From Stieleria tagensis (GTDB taxonomy: Bacteria > Planctomycetota > Planctomycetia > Pirellulales > Pirellulaceae), in contig NZ_JAMYFE010000043.1 of the NCBI RefSeq assembly GCF_024129865.1, positions 1 to 49,133 of the forward strand: DNA of 49,133 nucleotides, written 5' to 3'. The notes under the pieces are model-generated. The model saw only the letters and a program-made list of their open reading frames with translations, searched no databases and was not told where the DNA came from. Position numbers and translations under genes: made by a program. Each line of letters begins with the position of its first letter. The first letter of the stretch is position 1. Shown piece by piece: positions 25,718-34,540 of this stretch.

Positions 25718-27889
25718 CTACTCCTGGGCGCTAAACCCTCGTTTGCGCAGCAGCGCCCCGGTGTCGACGTCACGCCCACGGAACGCCCGAAAGCCATCGG
25801 CCGCATCAATCGTGTCACCGACTTTGAAGACATTCTCGTACAGGCTTTTGGACAGTGCGGGATCGTAAAACGACCCGGCTTCCTCAAAGGCTTCGGCCGC
25901 ATCAGCGGTCAATGCATCCGCCCACAGGTAGCTGTAATAGCCGGCGGAATAACTGTCGCTACTGAAGATATGCGAGAAATGTGGCGTGCGGTGACGCATC
26001 GGTAATTCCGCAGGCATGCCGATCTCTTCCAACGTCTGGCGTTCAAAAGTATCGGGATCAATTTGGGTTTGGTCACTGGTATGCAATTTCATATCCATGA
26101 TCGCGCTGGCCAAGTATTCGACGGTCGCAAACCCCTGGTTGAACGTCGATGCCTTTTTGATCTTATCAATCAACTCCTGCGGCAATGGCTCGCCGGTCTC
26201 ATGATGCAAACAATACTTCTGCATCACTTCGGGCGTGTCCAACCAATGCTCCAATAATTGCGACGGGAACTCCACGTAGTCGCGGGCGACAGCCGTCCCG
26301 GCCTGTGACGGGTATTTGACGTCCGAGCACAGACCGTGCAACGCATGCCCAAATTCGTGAAACAAGGTGACCGCGTCGTCCCACGAGATCAGTACCGTTT
26401 CGTCTTCGCCACCGGGGATGAAGTTCGAATTATTGGAAACGATCGGTGTTCGCGGTTGCCCCATGTTTTCTTGAACACGATAGGCCGTCATCCAAGCGCC
26501 ACTACGTTTGCCGGCGCGGGCATAGGGATCAAAATACCACAGCCCAGCGGGCTGGCCGTCACGATCGCGAACCTGCCAGACACGGACGTCGGGATGAAAC
26601 ACCGGAACGTCAGTCGCGGGCTCAAAGGTCAACCCGAACAATTCCCCTGCCACCCAGAACATGCCTTCACGCAGCTTTTCCATTTGCAGATACGGTTTGA
26701 CTTCGCCAAGATCCAGATCGTATTTCGCCTTGCGCACCTTTTCTGCGTAGAAACGGTAATCCCAAGGTTCGATCGTGACTTTGCCATCAGTTTCTTGATC
26801 CGCGATCTGTTGCATGTCGGCGACTTCCTCGTGAACCCGCGCGACCGCTTTGGACCAAACCTTGTTCATCAGTTCTTCGGTCGCTTCGGGGGTCTTGGCC
26901 ATCGTCGGTTCCAATCGCCAATGCGCATGCGTGGGATAACCCAACAATTTGGCGCGTTCACGGCGCAGCCCTAGGATTTCGGTGATCAACGCGTTGTTGT
27001 CGTGATCGTCCCCGTTGTCACAGCGGTTGTAATAGGTCCGCCAAACCTGTTCACGCAGCGGGCGATTCTGGGCGTAGGTTAGAAACGGATCCATCGACGA
27101 TCGAGTGTTGGTGACGGCCCACTGATCCGGTTTCTCGCGTTCGATCGCCGCCCGTTTCATCGCGGCAATGACACTGGTCGGCAAACCGGCCAAATCGGCT
27201 TGGCTGTCGACCCAAGTGACATAGCCTTTTTCGTCTTCCAAAACGTTCTGACTGAAATCCGTAAACAACCGCGCCAATTGACTGTTGATCTGTGACAATC
27301 GCGCCTTGTCTCTGGAATTCAGTTGCGACCCACGACGCACGAAGGTCTTGTACAAATCATCGATCAACCGCCGTTGGGCGACGGTCAGTGAGGATTTGGC
27401 GTCACTGTCATAAATCGCTTTAAGCCGCGCGAAAAGTTTTTCATTCTGATAAATACTGTCCGAGTGAGCGGACAGTTTGGGAGCGACCACACGTTCGATG
27501 TCCGGGACGGGGCCCAGATTCAAATTGGATGCGTAGACACCAAAGATGGCATCGAGACGATCGAGCGCGCGGCCGGAATTTTCCATCGCGACCACTGTGT
27601 TCTCGAACGTCGCCGGTTCGGGATTGTCGGCGATGGCTTGGATCTCATCGGTGGTCATTTCGATCGCGGCGTCGAACGCGGCAACCATTTCTTCGGGACG
27701 AACTTTGTCCCAGGGAGGAACGCCTCCATAGGGGCCCGTCCATGGCTTCAATAAAACCGAATCGGTCATCGTATTTTGCTCCTTGCGTGTGGAAGTTTCG
27801 CTTTCCAGGGCACTCTCCTGGGCATTCAGCAAGCCGGCGGTCAATACAAGTGTCCCGCAGAACAAGTTCGCAGCGATTTTCTGGATCAT
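25718..27889 (-). CDS. M3-family oligopeptidase / peptidyl-dipeptidase (exported)
   Basis: This zinc metallopeptidase of 723 residues is of the thimet-oligopeptidase (M3, Dcp/PrlC) type and degrades short peptides. A Sec leader (IQKIAANLFCGTLVLTAGLLNAQ) suggests a periplasmic location. The zinc site HEFGHALHGL lies near residue 516, and the third ligand region follows in VEFPSQLLEHWLDTPEV. The substrate-loop tyrosine region is in SHIFSSDSYSAGYYSYLWADAL. The long N-terminal helical lobe (about 45-300) is complete. It may feed on peptides released from cell-wall or protein breakdown, but nothing next to it proves that. It ends close to repeat copy D. Confidence 0.94.
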   Translation of the reverse strand: MIQKIAANLFCGTLVLTAGLLNAQESALESETSTRKEQNTMTDSVLLKPWTGPYGGVPPWDKVRPEEMVAAFDAAIEMTTDEIQAIADNPEPATFENTVVAMENSGRALDRLDAIFGVYASNLNLGPVPDIERVVAPKLSAHSDSIYQNEKLFARLKAIYDSDAKSSLTVAQRRLIDDLYKTFVRRGSQLNSRDKARLSQINSQLARLFTDFSQNVLEDEKGYVTWVDSQADLAGLPTSVIAAMKRAAIEREKPDQWAVTNTRSSMDPFLTYAQNRPLREQVWRTYYNRCDNGDDHDNNALITEILGLRRERAKLLGYPTHAHWRLEPTMAKTPEATEELMNKVWSKAVARVHEEVADMQQIADQETDGKVTIEPWDYRFYAEKVRKAKYDLDLGEVKPYLQMEKLREGMFWVAGELFGLTFEPATDVPVFHPDVRVWQVRDRDGQPAGLWYFDPYARAGKRSGAWMTAYRVQENMGQPRTPIVSNNSNFIPGGEDETVLISWDDAVTLFHEFGHALHGLCSDVKYPSQAGTAVARDYVEFPSQLLEHWLDTPEVMQKYCLHHETGEPLPQELIDKIKKASTFNQGFATVEYLASAIMDMKLHTSDQTQIDPDTFERQTLEEIGMPAELPMRHRTPHFSHIFSSDSYSAGYYSYLWADALTADAAEAFEEAGSFYDPALSKSLYENVFKVGDTIDAADGFRAFRGRDVDTGALLRKRGFSAQE

Positions 27890-27930
27890 GATGGGTCAGT
27901 GGTGGTGAATCGAACAGCTTGAAAAAACGG

Positions 27931-29289
27931 TCATGCCAAATCCATGTCGGTCAACATTTCGGGTTGGCTGCCGCGTTTGGCCCGATTGCGTTTGTAAATC
28001 AGGTACAAGGCAACGGCGGCCACGGCCAGCAATGATATTCCTAGCAGTGGACGGTAAAAAATCCAGGCGATCCCGATCACAGTCAACGCCCCTGCGATCG
28101 TCAACAGTCCGGCAACGATCGCCGTCCCAAATCCGACCAGTGATCCGGCGATCGGCAGCACATCTGCCAGTACCACCAACGGTCGCAACAACATGGACAA
28201 ACCAATAAACATCACCAGCGAACCGCCCCCACGCAACATCCAAGTCATGACGCGATTGGCCGATACCTCCTGGGCAATCATTTCCGCCGCACTGAGTGTG
28301 CCGTCGCGCAGCACATTGATTGTGGTCCCGAATTTTGTTTGATAAGGGCTGAACGTCTCACCGCTTTGCTGGCTCATTAAACTGACCGTCTGGACCGGTG
28401 TCGCCGTGAACCAGATTCGCGTGTCGCCGATTTGCGGTGCCCCAGACGGGGACGGTTCCGCGCCAATGGATCCTTCGGTCATCAGGCTGTTGGGTGTCCC
28501 GACTTCCGGATCGACCAATTCAAACAACGGTTTCTTCTCACCGTCCTGCTGCTTGGTTACCGCTGGATCGAACCGCTGTGAATTGCCGCCGCTCAGACCG
28601 GACTGCGGCGGTGCCAGGTTCGCAGAAAGATAGATGCGAGACTGGCCGCCGGGGCCATCCTTGCGGATCGAGGCGGCACGGGCGTATTCGGCTGGGACAT
28701 TTGATTCGTCCAGTTCAACGGACTCATTTCCCGAGATCATATTGATCAGTGAATCGGGCAAACGGAATTGCCCCAAATTCACGTCTTGAGCTTGCTGGAC
28801 GCGTTTAGAAAACAAAGCCTGGGTGGGGTTTTGATGGGTTGCTGCTTCGTCAAATCCGTCGGATGAAATCACACCGGGCGCCCAGTCTTTGTGATAACTG
28901 TACGTGGTCGTGGTTCGCGTCCCGCCGCCCAATTTCTTCTCTCGGTCGGTCTGTTTGTCTTCGACCCACTGGTACATCTCTACATGTCGGGTCAGCCGGA
29001 TACCGTTGTATTCCAACCCAAACGCTTCGTCGCGGAGCAGGTCCCCGGTTTGAACCGTGCCCCCGGCATGCACCAATTTGCCCTCGTTGGCCGGATCGAT
29101 CTGATCGGGTTGAATGTCGATGACGACCTTGGCGCCTTCCTTCAGTCCTTTCGCGGTCCGCACCGCCCGGCCCTCGTTCCAGAACAGCAGCGGAACCGAA
29201 ACCAGGATCAACAGTCCGCCAAACAAGATGCCTTTGATCGCGCCGCCGATGCGTCCAAACCAAGACTGTTCTGAGACATAAGTCCCCAT
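27931..29289 (-). CDS. TMEM43-like membrane protein
   Basis: This 452-residue membrane protein belongs to the TMEM43 (DUF1625) family, named after a eukaryotic nuclear-envelope protein. The diagnostic N-terminus has one helix (GILFGGLLILVSVPLLF) followed by WNEGRAVRTAKGLKEGAK. A large extramembrane domain (about residues 45-355) precedes four closely packed C-terminal helices (about 355-440). The tail ends with basic residues (YKRNRAKRGS). The bacterial function is unknown. It lies 41 bases upstream of the M3 peptidase gene on the same strand, so the two may be co-transcribed. Confidence 0.88.
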   Translation of the reverse strand: MGTYVSEQSWFGRIGGAIKGILFGGLLILVSVPLLFWNEGRAVRTAKGLKEGAKVVIDIQPDQIDPANEGKLVHAGGTVQTGDLLRDEAFGLEYNGIRLTRHVEMYQWVEDKQTDREKKLGGGTRTTTTYSYHKDWAPGVISSDGFDEAATHQNPTQALFSKRVQQAQDVNLGQFRLPDSLINMISGNESVELDESNVPAEYARAASIRKDGPGGQSRIYLSANLAPPQSGLSGGNSQRFDPAVTKQQDGEKKPLFELVDPEVGTPNSLMTEGSIGAEPSPSGAPQIGDTRIWFTATPVQTVSLMSQQSGETFSPYQTKFGTTINVLRDGTLSAAEMIAQEVSANRVMTWMLRGGGSLVMFIGLSMLLRPLVVLADVLPIAGSLVGFGTAIVAGLLTIAGALTVIGIAWIFYRPLLGISLLAVAAVALYLIYKRNRAKRGSQPEMLTDMDLA

Positions 29290-29622
29290 CTGAACTTTCT
29301 CCCCAAAAGAAATCTCAACGAAGGGTCAATTCTGGCCGCTACTCTAGCAGTTTTGGGCGAAAGGCTGGACGAGGGGGTGCCGATCGGGGCGACAATTTTC
29401 GATCATTCCGACCTCTCGGACTGCATCCGCCGGATTGGCAAAAGCGGCACAGTTGGAACACTCACTCGGATTCTACGACAGTTGTTCGATTGCCCACTCG
29501 GCCCCGCCCCCCATGGCAACGTACACAGCTTTCAGGGCCTGCATGCAATCAGTCCCCACCACCGCGCCGGAACTTTCGACCATCGGTGCTTTCAACTTGC
29601 TTGCGACTTAGGGTCCCACCCC
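29290..29622. other. Spacer upstream of the small lipoprotein gene
   Basis: About 330 bases between divergent genes. The lipoprotein frame is open back to 29353, but the extra residues precede and would block the leader. No hairpin, repeat or RNA motif was seen. Promoters for both flanking genes are expected here. Confidence 0.35.
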
Positions 29623-29985
29623 ATGCTCCGTGTCCTCGCCGTCATGTTCATCTTGTTTACGCTGTCCGCTTGCTTTGGCACCGCGATTGTCCTCACTGTG
29701 CCCCCGGTGGAATCAGCGCCCGAATCGACGTCCGACGACCTGGCAGACGCTGGTGACCGGAATGCATCAAGTGCGACATTCAATTCGGCGACGCCCGACC
29801 TACCGGACCGGATCCCGGGCCGCGAATACGAAAGCTACCAAGGTCTCGGTATCATTTCATCCAGCAAACAAGGCAACGGTGAAATGCGAACCTACCGAAT
29901 CAAAAAACCGACCTGGGATCCCAAAGCCGCCGCCCCCACCCCAGGCACCGTCCGCGGCAATCCATTCTCCGATCAGCACCAATAA
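29623..29985 (+). CDS. Small putative lipoprotein, unknown function
   Basis: This 120-residue protein begins MLRVLAVMFILFTLSACFGT, a lipoprotein-like leader with a possible lipobox LSAC. A second hydrophobic stretch follows at once (TAIVLTVPP), so a simple membrane anchor is also possible. The mature part is acidic and disordered (about 30-70), then carries IPGREYESYQGLGIISSSKQ and ends with a basic KKPTWDPKAAAPTPGT segment. Nothing matches a known family. Its last 133 coding bases (from 29853) are copied directly downstream in the 157-base tandem duplication. Confidence 0.6.
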   Translation: MLRVLAVMFILFTLSACFGTAIVLTVPPVESAPESTSDDLADAGDRNASSATFNSATPDLPDRIPGREYESYQGLGIISSSKQGNGEMRTYRIKKPTWDPKAAAPTPGTVRGNPFSDQHQ

Positions 29986-30166
29986 AACCCCTTTCCCCTT
30001 TTTTGGGGCCATTTCATCCAGCAAACAAGGCAACGGTGAAATGCGAACCTACCGAATCAAAAAACCGACCTGGGATCCCAAAGCCGCCGCCCCCACCCCA
30101 GGCACCGTCCGCGGCAATCCATTCTCCGATCAGCACTAATAAAACCCCTTTCCCCTTTTTTGGGGC
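29853..30166. repeat. Tandem duplication, 2 x 157 bp
   Basis: Unit 1 (29853-30009) and unit 2 (30010-30166) differ at only one base (cacCaat versus cacTaat). Each unit holds the 3' end of the small lipoprotein gene with its stop codon, plus the motif AAAACCCCTTTCCCC-TTTTTT-GGGG. Unit 2 is therefore a broken gene fragment. The near-identity indicates a young duplication. Confidence 0.95.
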
Positions 30167-30170
30167 ATTG

Positions 30171-30542
30171 ATGACTGTAATTAATCTTGCGATTTACTTC
30201 GTGTTGTTCGCTTTGATCTTGTTGGGCTGGGAGATTGGATCACCAGCCGGCAACCTCTGGGGACTCGTCGGAGCGATTGCGTTTCCGTCAGTCGTGCTCA
30301 GTGTCTTCTTTGGGATTTGGTCGTTCTTAGCGTATCTGTTTCCCTATTTCCCGCCTTGCTCTAACTGCGGGAACGGAGCCAACAACGGCAAATTTGAATC
30401 GACAGCGGACGACACAGTGGTATTCACCTGCTCATGTGGTGCTGCGCACCGAAAAACAACGGATAGAATCCATTGCCGTCGGGACGGTGAATGGATCCTC
30501 TACAAACGACGCAACAAATTCGGAAGGTGGAACGAGACCTGA
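30171..30542 (+). CDS. Small membrane protein with cysteine-rich (zinc-ribbon-like) tail
   Basis: This 123-residue protein starts at ATG 30171. The frame is open further upstream, but that part is the duplicated DNA. Two hydrophobic helices (about residues 3-24, LAIYFVLFALILLGW, and 30-60, LVGAIAFPSVVLSVFFGIW) are followed by a polar tail. The tail has cysteines spaced CSNCGNG ... CSCGAAH ... HCRR, which suggests a small metal-binding ribbon, and its end is basic (LYKRRNKFGRW). No family was recognised. It lies between two copies of a 29-base direct repeat and starts 5 bases after the tandem duplication. Confidence 0.6.
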   Translation: MTVINLAIYFVLFALILLGWEIGSPAGNLWGLVGAIAFPSVVLSVFFGIWSFLAYLFPYFPPCSNCGNGANNGKFESTADDTVVFTCSCGAAHRKTTDRIHCRRDGEWILYKRRNKFGRWNET

Positions 30543-30600
30543 ACAATGAAGACAGAAAGATATTCCTGCCCCCCCACCATTCTTCTGTCATCTCCAAGTC

Positions 30601-30629
30601 GCACCAATAAAACCCCTTTCCCCTTTTTT
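30601..30629. repeat. Third partial copy of the duplicated unit's end (29 bp)
   Basis: GCACCAATAAAACCCC and the following TTTCCCCTTTTTT match the end of unit 1 of the 157-base repeat at 29 of 29 positions, and unit 2 (30133-30161) at 28 of 29. With unit 2 it brackets the small membrane gene. Its last base overlaps the stop codon of the TIM-barrel gene. Confidence 0.9.
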
Positions 30630-31624
30630 CAGGCGAAGGCGTGACGCAGCATGTCGAGGCTTTTGGGGATGGCGGTTTCGTGTGATTCCTTGCCTTCGAA
30701 TTCCAGAGAGATGTAGCCTTGGTAGCCGACATCGGCCAGGATTTTTGCCACTCGGTCGTAGTCGATTTCCAGCGTGTACCATGTGCCGCCGCCGTAGTAG
30801 GTCTTGGCCTGTACAAAAACCGCTTCGGGTGCCAACTGTTGGTACTGCTGATATTGGTTCTCTAAGAAATTGCCGGTGTCCAACGTCGCGCGCAACCAAG
30901 GCGAATCAATTTCATTGATCAACCGCAGCACGCCAGCGGCGGTGCGTCCCAAGCCCCAGTGGTTCTCCAGCCCCAGCACCACACCGCACTTCTCCGCGAT
31001 CGGCAAACATTTCTCCAGTCCTTCTCGCACCCAAGCGAATCCGTCTTCGTCGCTGTAACCGTCCAAGCGTGGCTCGATGCCTTTGTTGGCCATGAGTTCG
31101 TCAAAGTCTTTGGAGGTCCCCCAACGCCCAGTGTTGACGCGGATCGTGGGAATGCCCAACGCATAAGCGAGTTCGATGCAATGAATCGTGTGGTCGACAT
31201 TTTCCTGGCGAGTGTCGGCGTCGGGGAAAACGAAAGATTGGTGCGTGGAGAAACCACACAAATCCATCCCGGCGCGAAAGGCTCGCTGTTTGATCCGTTG
31301 CAGCGTTGCGTTGGATTCACTTTGCATTTGCACATGCAAGATTTCGACACCGTCAAATCCCGCTTCGCCGGCCAGATCGACACACTGCTCAATCGTTAGC
31401 TTGCTGTCATCGCGGTAGCGCCAGTAGGAATAGGTGGAAACGGCGATTCGATTGGGATGACGTTTGATCGCCTTTGATTGGAGCTGGTCCGGTTCTGCCG
31501 CGAGCAGTGAACGAGTGCCACAGCCAACCGCTGCAGACGCAGCCAACGCGCCTGCTACAAACTGACGTCGGCCGATCGATTGCCCCAAAGTCCGATCCGT
31601 TGGTTGATCCATAGAGTCGCTCAT
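30629..31624 (-). CDS. Tat-exported sugar phosphate isomerase/epimerase-like TIM-barrel protein
   Basis: This 331-residue protein is of the xylose-isomerase-like TIM-barrel superfamily (AP_endonuc_2). The N-terminus has a twin-arginine leader (GRRQFVAGALAASAAVGCG), so it is probably exported folded. The barrel starts RIAVSTYSYWRYRDDSKLTI. Likely metal ligands are in VLGLENHWG, TLDTGNF and ISLEFEG. The position usually held by histidine in the family reads VFVQAKTYYGGG, so a ligand may be changed. Proteins of this type act as sugar epimerases, isomerases or keto-sugar lyases, and the actual substrate is unknown. It lies 50 bases downstream of the NamZ-type gene on the same strand and may belong to the salvage operon. 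Confidence 0.86.
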   Translation of the reverse strand: MSDSMDQPTDRTLGQSIGRRQFVAGALAASAAVGCGTRSLLAAEPDQLQSKAIKRHPNRIAVSTYSYWRYRDDSKLTIEQCVDLAGEAGFDGVEILHVQMQSESNATLQRIKQRAFRAGMDLCGFSTHQSFVFPDADTRQENVDHTIHCIELAYALGIPTIRVNTGRWGTSKDFDELMANKGIEPRLDGYSDEDGFAWVREGLEKCLPIAEKCGVVLGLENHWGLGRTAAGVLRLINEIDSPWLRATLDTGNFLENQYQQYQQLAPEAVFVQAKTYYGGGTWYTLEIDYDRVAKILADVGYQGYISLEFEGKESHETAIPKSLDMLRHAFA

Positions 31625-31674
31625 CGGAATTCCACAGGGTTATAGGTTCAAACAGAAAAGAAACGACCTTGATC

Positions 31675-32967
31675 TCAATCGTAGATCAAATGGCCCGAAC
31701 GACGGGTCAAAAATTCGTCGACGCCGGCTCGCGTGATGGACATCACCTGGTCGACAGACTGCCCGGATTCAATGGCATCCAACGTGGGACGGCTACCCAA
31801 TAGCCGCATCGCATCGCCAGCGTTCCATTGCTGGCCGTATCGTTTCTGCAGTGTGACCGCCAGCGCGACCCCCAGTCGCAACGGATCAAACTGTTCACGA
31901 TCGGTGACGATCAAATTCACACCCCCACAGGATTCATCGCGGTAGCGGCTCGCGTCGGGTGTGAAACGAATCGGCACAACGGTCACGCCAGACAGTTTGC
32001 ATTGCTTCAACTCCGCTGCAAACGTCAGTGGATCGATCCAAGGGGCACCAATCACTTCAAACGGCGTGTCGGTTCCGCGCCCCACAGAAAGATTCGTGGT
32101 TTCCAACATTCCGACGCCCGGATACAGCATCGCTTGGGTCAGGTTTCGCATGTTCGGCGATGGGTTGATCCATAACAGCCCCGTTTGGTCCCACCACATT
32201 TGCCGTCGCCAACCATCGCACTGCACCACATCCAACGGGCACGTTAAACCCAACTCGGCATGAAACAGTTTTGCCAGTTCACCGATCGTCATGGCGTGTC
32301 GGATTGGCAACGAATGAAACCCAACAAAAGACTCTTGTCCGTCGTCTAACATCGGACCGGAAACGGTTTGTCCGGTGATCGGATTCGGCCGATCCAAGAC
32401 CACAAAACGTTTGCCATGCTCATCGGCGGCCTGCATGGCTTCACCCATCGTCGAGATGTAGGTGTAAAACCGTGCTCCGATATCCTGGATGTCGAACACC
32501 AAGACATCGATTTGGTCCAGCATCTCGGCCGTTGGTCGCCGCGTCTTGCCGTACAGGCTAAAAATCTCGACGCCTGTTTGTGTGTCGGTGCTGTTACCAA
32601 TCGCCGCAACATCCAGTTCACCTCTAAACCCATGCTCGGGACTAAACAGCGCCGTCAATTGAACCTGGTCCGATTCCGCCAACAACTGCGCCGTGCTTGT
32701 GCCATCACGACAGCGACCGGTCTGATTGGTGATCAATCCGACACGTTGCCCCCGCAGCATTCCAAACCCATCGCGGCGAAGCACATCGATACCGGCCAAA
32801 ACGACAGGCAACGACGGTTGCACCGATGGCTCTTGTCCCACTGCCGTGCCAGCCGCTCCGGTTCCAACAAACGCCGGCAAATTGACACCCCAGCAAGCGA
32901 GCAGCACCAGGCCAACTCGCAGCACATACTTGGCAATATCCGCGGACGCAAAGAAAAACAACTTCAT
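31675..32967 (-). CDS. namZ: NamZ-type exo-beta-N-acetylmuramidase (DUF1343)
   Basis: This 430-residue exported protein belongs to the DUF1343 family, whose founding enzyme NamZ removes terminal MurNAc from peptidoglycan fragments. The ATG at 32967 gives a leader (VLRVGLVLLACWGVNLPAF...). The same frame continues upstream to 33912, but only inside the symporter gene. Family landmarks in order are RVGLITNQTG, ALFSPEHGFRG, VDVLVFDIQDIGARFYTY, VVLDRPNPITG, INPSPNMRNL with YPGVGMLETTNLSVGRGT, and GAPWID. Start and symporter stop overlap as ATGA (32964-32967), showing translational coupling. Assignment to MurNAc release rests on family knowledge and on the neighbouring transporter, murQ and kinase genes. 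Confidence 0.9.
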   Translation of the reverse strand: MKLFFFASADIAKYVLRVGLVLLACWGVNLPAFVGTGAAGTAVGQEPSVQPSLPVVLAGIDVLRRDGFGMLRGQRVGLITNQTGRCRDGTSTAQLLAESDQVQLTALFSPEHGFRGELDVAAIGNSTDTQTGVEIFSLYGKTRRPTAEMLDQIDVLVFDIQDIGARFYTYISTMGEAMQAADEHGKRFVVLDRPNPITGQTVSGPMLDDGQESFVGFHSLPIRHAMTIGELAKLFHAELGLTCPLDVVQCDGWRRQMWWDQTGLLWINPSPNMRNLTQAMLYPGVGMLETTNLSVGRGTDTPFEVIGAPWIDPLTFAAELKQCKLSGVTVVPIRFTPDASRYRDESCGGVNLIVTDREQFDPLRLGVALAVTLQKRYGQQWNAGDAMRLLGSRPTLDAIESGQSVDQVMSITRAGVDEFLTRRSGHLIYD

Positions 32968-34466
32968 GGGGAATTCAGCGAACTGCGTGCGTGACGTGGA
33001 AAAACAAACCCGGCCAATGAGCCGACGGCGAAGGTGGTGGTCGAACCGATCAATGCCAACCATGGCCAAGCCACTCGATCGGCTCCCTCGGGGGTCTTCA
33101 GGATAAATGATACCGTGACCAAGACGACGATGCCGGCAACCGCACCAATCAACACAGCCGTTTGACTGGCGCGTCGGCGAGCAATCCCCAACGCAAACAG
33201 CCCCAACAGAATCCCTGCCGAAAAACCAGCGATTTTCAACGCATTGTTGATCACCGATTCGTCCAGTGTATTGGCCCAGATACTGACCGCGATTTGCAGG
33301 ACGCCAAAACCGACGGTCATCCAGCGCGAGACCCGCAACAACTGGCGATCGCTGACCGGCTGACGTTTCAACGGCACATAAAAATCGTTGACCAGCGCGG
33401 ACACCGATGCACTGAGTGAACTGGACAGCGTCGACATGGCGGCGGCCAGGATCGCCGCCAACATCAATCCGATCAGCCCGACATTTTTGGGGAAGTGATC
33501 GACGATGAAATGGGCAAACACTTTGTCCGGTTTGATCGAATCGGTCAGCGGATAGTGCGAGTAAAAACAAGCCAACTGGACGCCAATCCACAAAAACAAG
33601 GCGAACTGCACCACGACCACAATCGAACTGAGGAACACCGCGCGTCCGGCGTCCTGCTGGGACCGGGCGCTCAAGTAACGCTGCACCATCATGTGATCGG
33701 TGCCGTGGGTGCCGATCGTCAACACCGCACCGCCGATCAGCCCCGCCCAAAGGTTGTAGGGATTCGACAGCGAAAATTCGGGATTGAACAACACCGACCG
33801 GTCGGTGCGACCGGCAAACGACCAAATCTCTGACCACCCGCCGGGTATCAGATGAATCAAAATTGCAACCGCGGCAATGCCACCGATCACGTAGATCACA
33901 AACTGGATGCAATCATTCCAAATCACGGATCGCAGCCCGCCAAAGAAGGTGTACAGAATCGTGACGCTGCCGACCACGACGACGCACTGCACAAACGGCC
34001 AATGAAAGACCGCTTCCAAAACGGCGCCCGCCAGATACAACCTCAACCCGTCGCCCAAATTCCGGGTGACGAGAAACAACAACGAGGCGAACGATTTGAC
34101 CTTGCTGCCGAGCCGTTTTTCGAGCACCTGGTAGGCCGACATCAATTTGCCGTCGAAATACAAGGGCAAAAACACCATCACGACAATGGTTCGACCAAGC
34201 ACGAACCCCAACGCGATCTGCAACCAACGCATCCCGGTTTCACCGTAGCCGACGCCGGGCAAACTGAGCACGGTCGCCGTGCTGGTCTCGGTCGCAACGA
34301 TCGATCCCAAGATCGCCCACCAGGGCAGTGAACGACTGCCCAATAGATACGACTCGGTCGTCGTGTTCTTGCGACCGGTGATGAAACCGATCGCGATCGC
34401 CACCCCCAGCAATCCAACCAGCACCAGCCCATCGATCCATCCGAGTTCAACTGCCAACGAAGCCAC
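32964..34466 (-). CDS. Sodium:solute symporter, candidate MurNAc transporter
   Basis: This 500-residue inner-membrane protein of the SSS family has about 13 predicted helices. It starts ELGWIDGLVLVGLLGVAIAIGF and has the family pattern SYLLGSRSLPWWAILGSIVATETSTATVLSLPG. The sodium-site region is in ILAAAMSTLSSSLSASVSALVNDFY. Its position directly before namZ with a 4-base overlap, and divergent from murQ-murK, points to uptake of MurNAc or a related amino sugar. An SSS-type MurNAc transporter (MurT) is known from Tannerella forsythia. The substrate is inferred from context only. Confidence 0.88.
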   Translation of the reverse strand: MASLAVELGWIDGLVLVGLLGVAIAIGFITGRKNTTTESYLLGSRSLPWWAILGSIVATETSTATVLSLPGVGYGETGMRWLQIALGFVLGRTIVVMVFLPLYFDGKLMSAYQVLEKRLGSKVKSFASLLFLVTRNLGDGLRLYLAGAVLEAVFHWPFVQCVVVVGSVTILYTFFGGLRSVIWNDCIQFVIYVIGGIAAVAILIHLIPGGWSEIWSFAGRTDRSVLFNPEFSLSNPYNLWAGLIGGAVLTIGTHGTDHMMVQRYLSARSQQDAGRAVFLSSIVVVVQFALFLWIGVQLACFYSHYPLTDSIKPDKVFAHFIVDHFPKNVGLIGLMLAAILAAAMSTLSSSLSASVSALVNDFYVPLKRQPVSDRQLLRVSRWMTVGFGVLQIAVSIWANTLDESVINNALKIAGFSAGILLGLFALGIARRRASQTAVLIGAVAGIVVLVTVSFILKTPEGADRVAWPWLALIGSTTTFAVGSLAGFVFPRHARSSLNSP

Positions 34467-34540
34467 CTACCGTCTATGCTTGTGCCGAAGTGATCGAGGA
34501 ATGTTAACACAACTTGCCGTCGCCCTGACGAACCCACGCA
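34467..34540. promoter_or_regulatory. Divergent promoter region of the salvage locus
   Basis: These 74 bases between the symporter and murQ starts must hold both promoters. No operator palindrome is obvious, and murQ has no clear ribosome-binding site. Shared control of the two arms is inferred from the compact spacing, and no regulator gene is present beside it. Confidence 0.35.

Noticed and set aside
29986-30166. AAAACCCC-TTTCCCC-TTTTTT-GGGG as a rho-independent terminator
   Set aside because: The stem is only four pairs with a T-rich loop, and no T-run follows the stem, so a terminator call is not supported. It is treated as part of the duplication.
32968-33912. Upstream extension of the namZ frame
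   Set aside because: The extension lies wholly within the symporter gene in another frame, and the ATG at 32967 gives a proper leader and an ATGA overlap.
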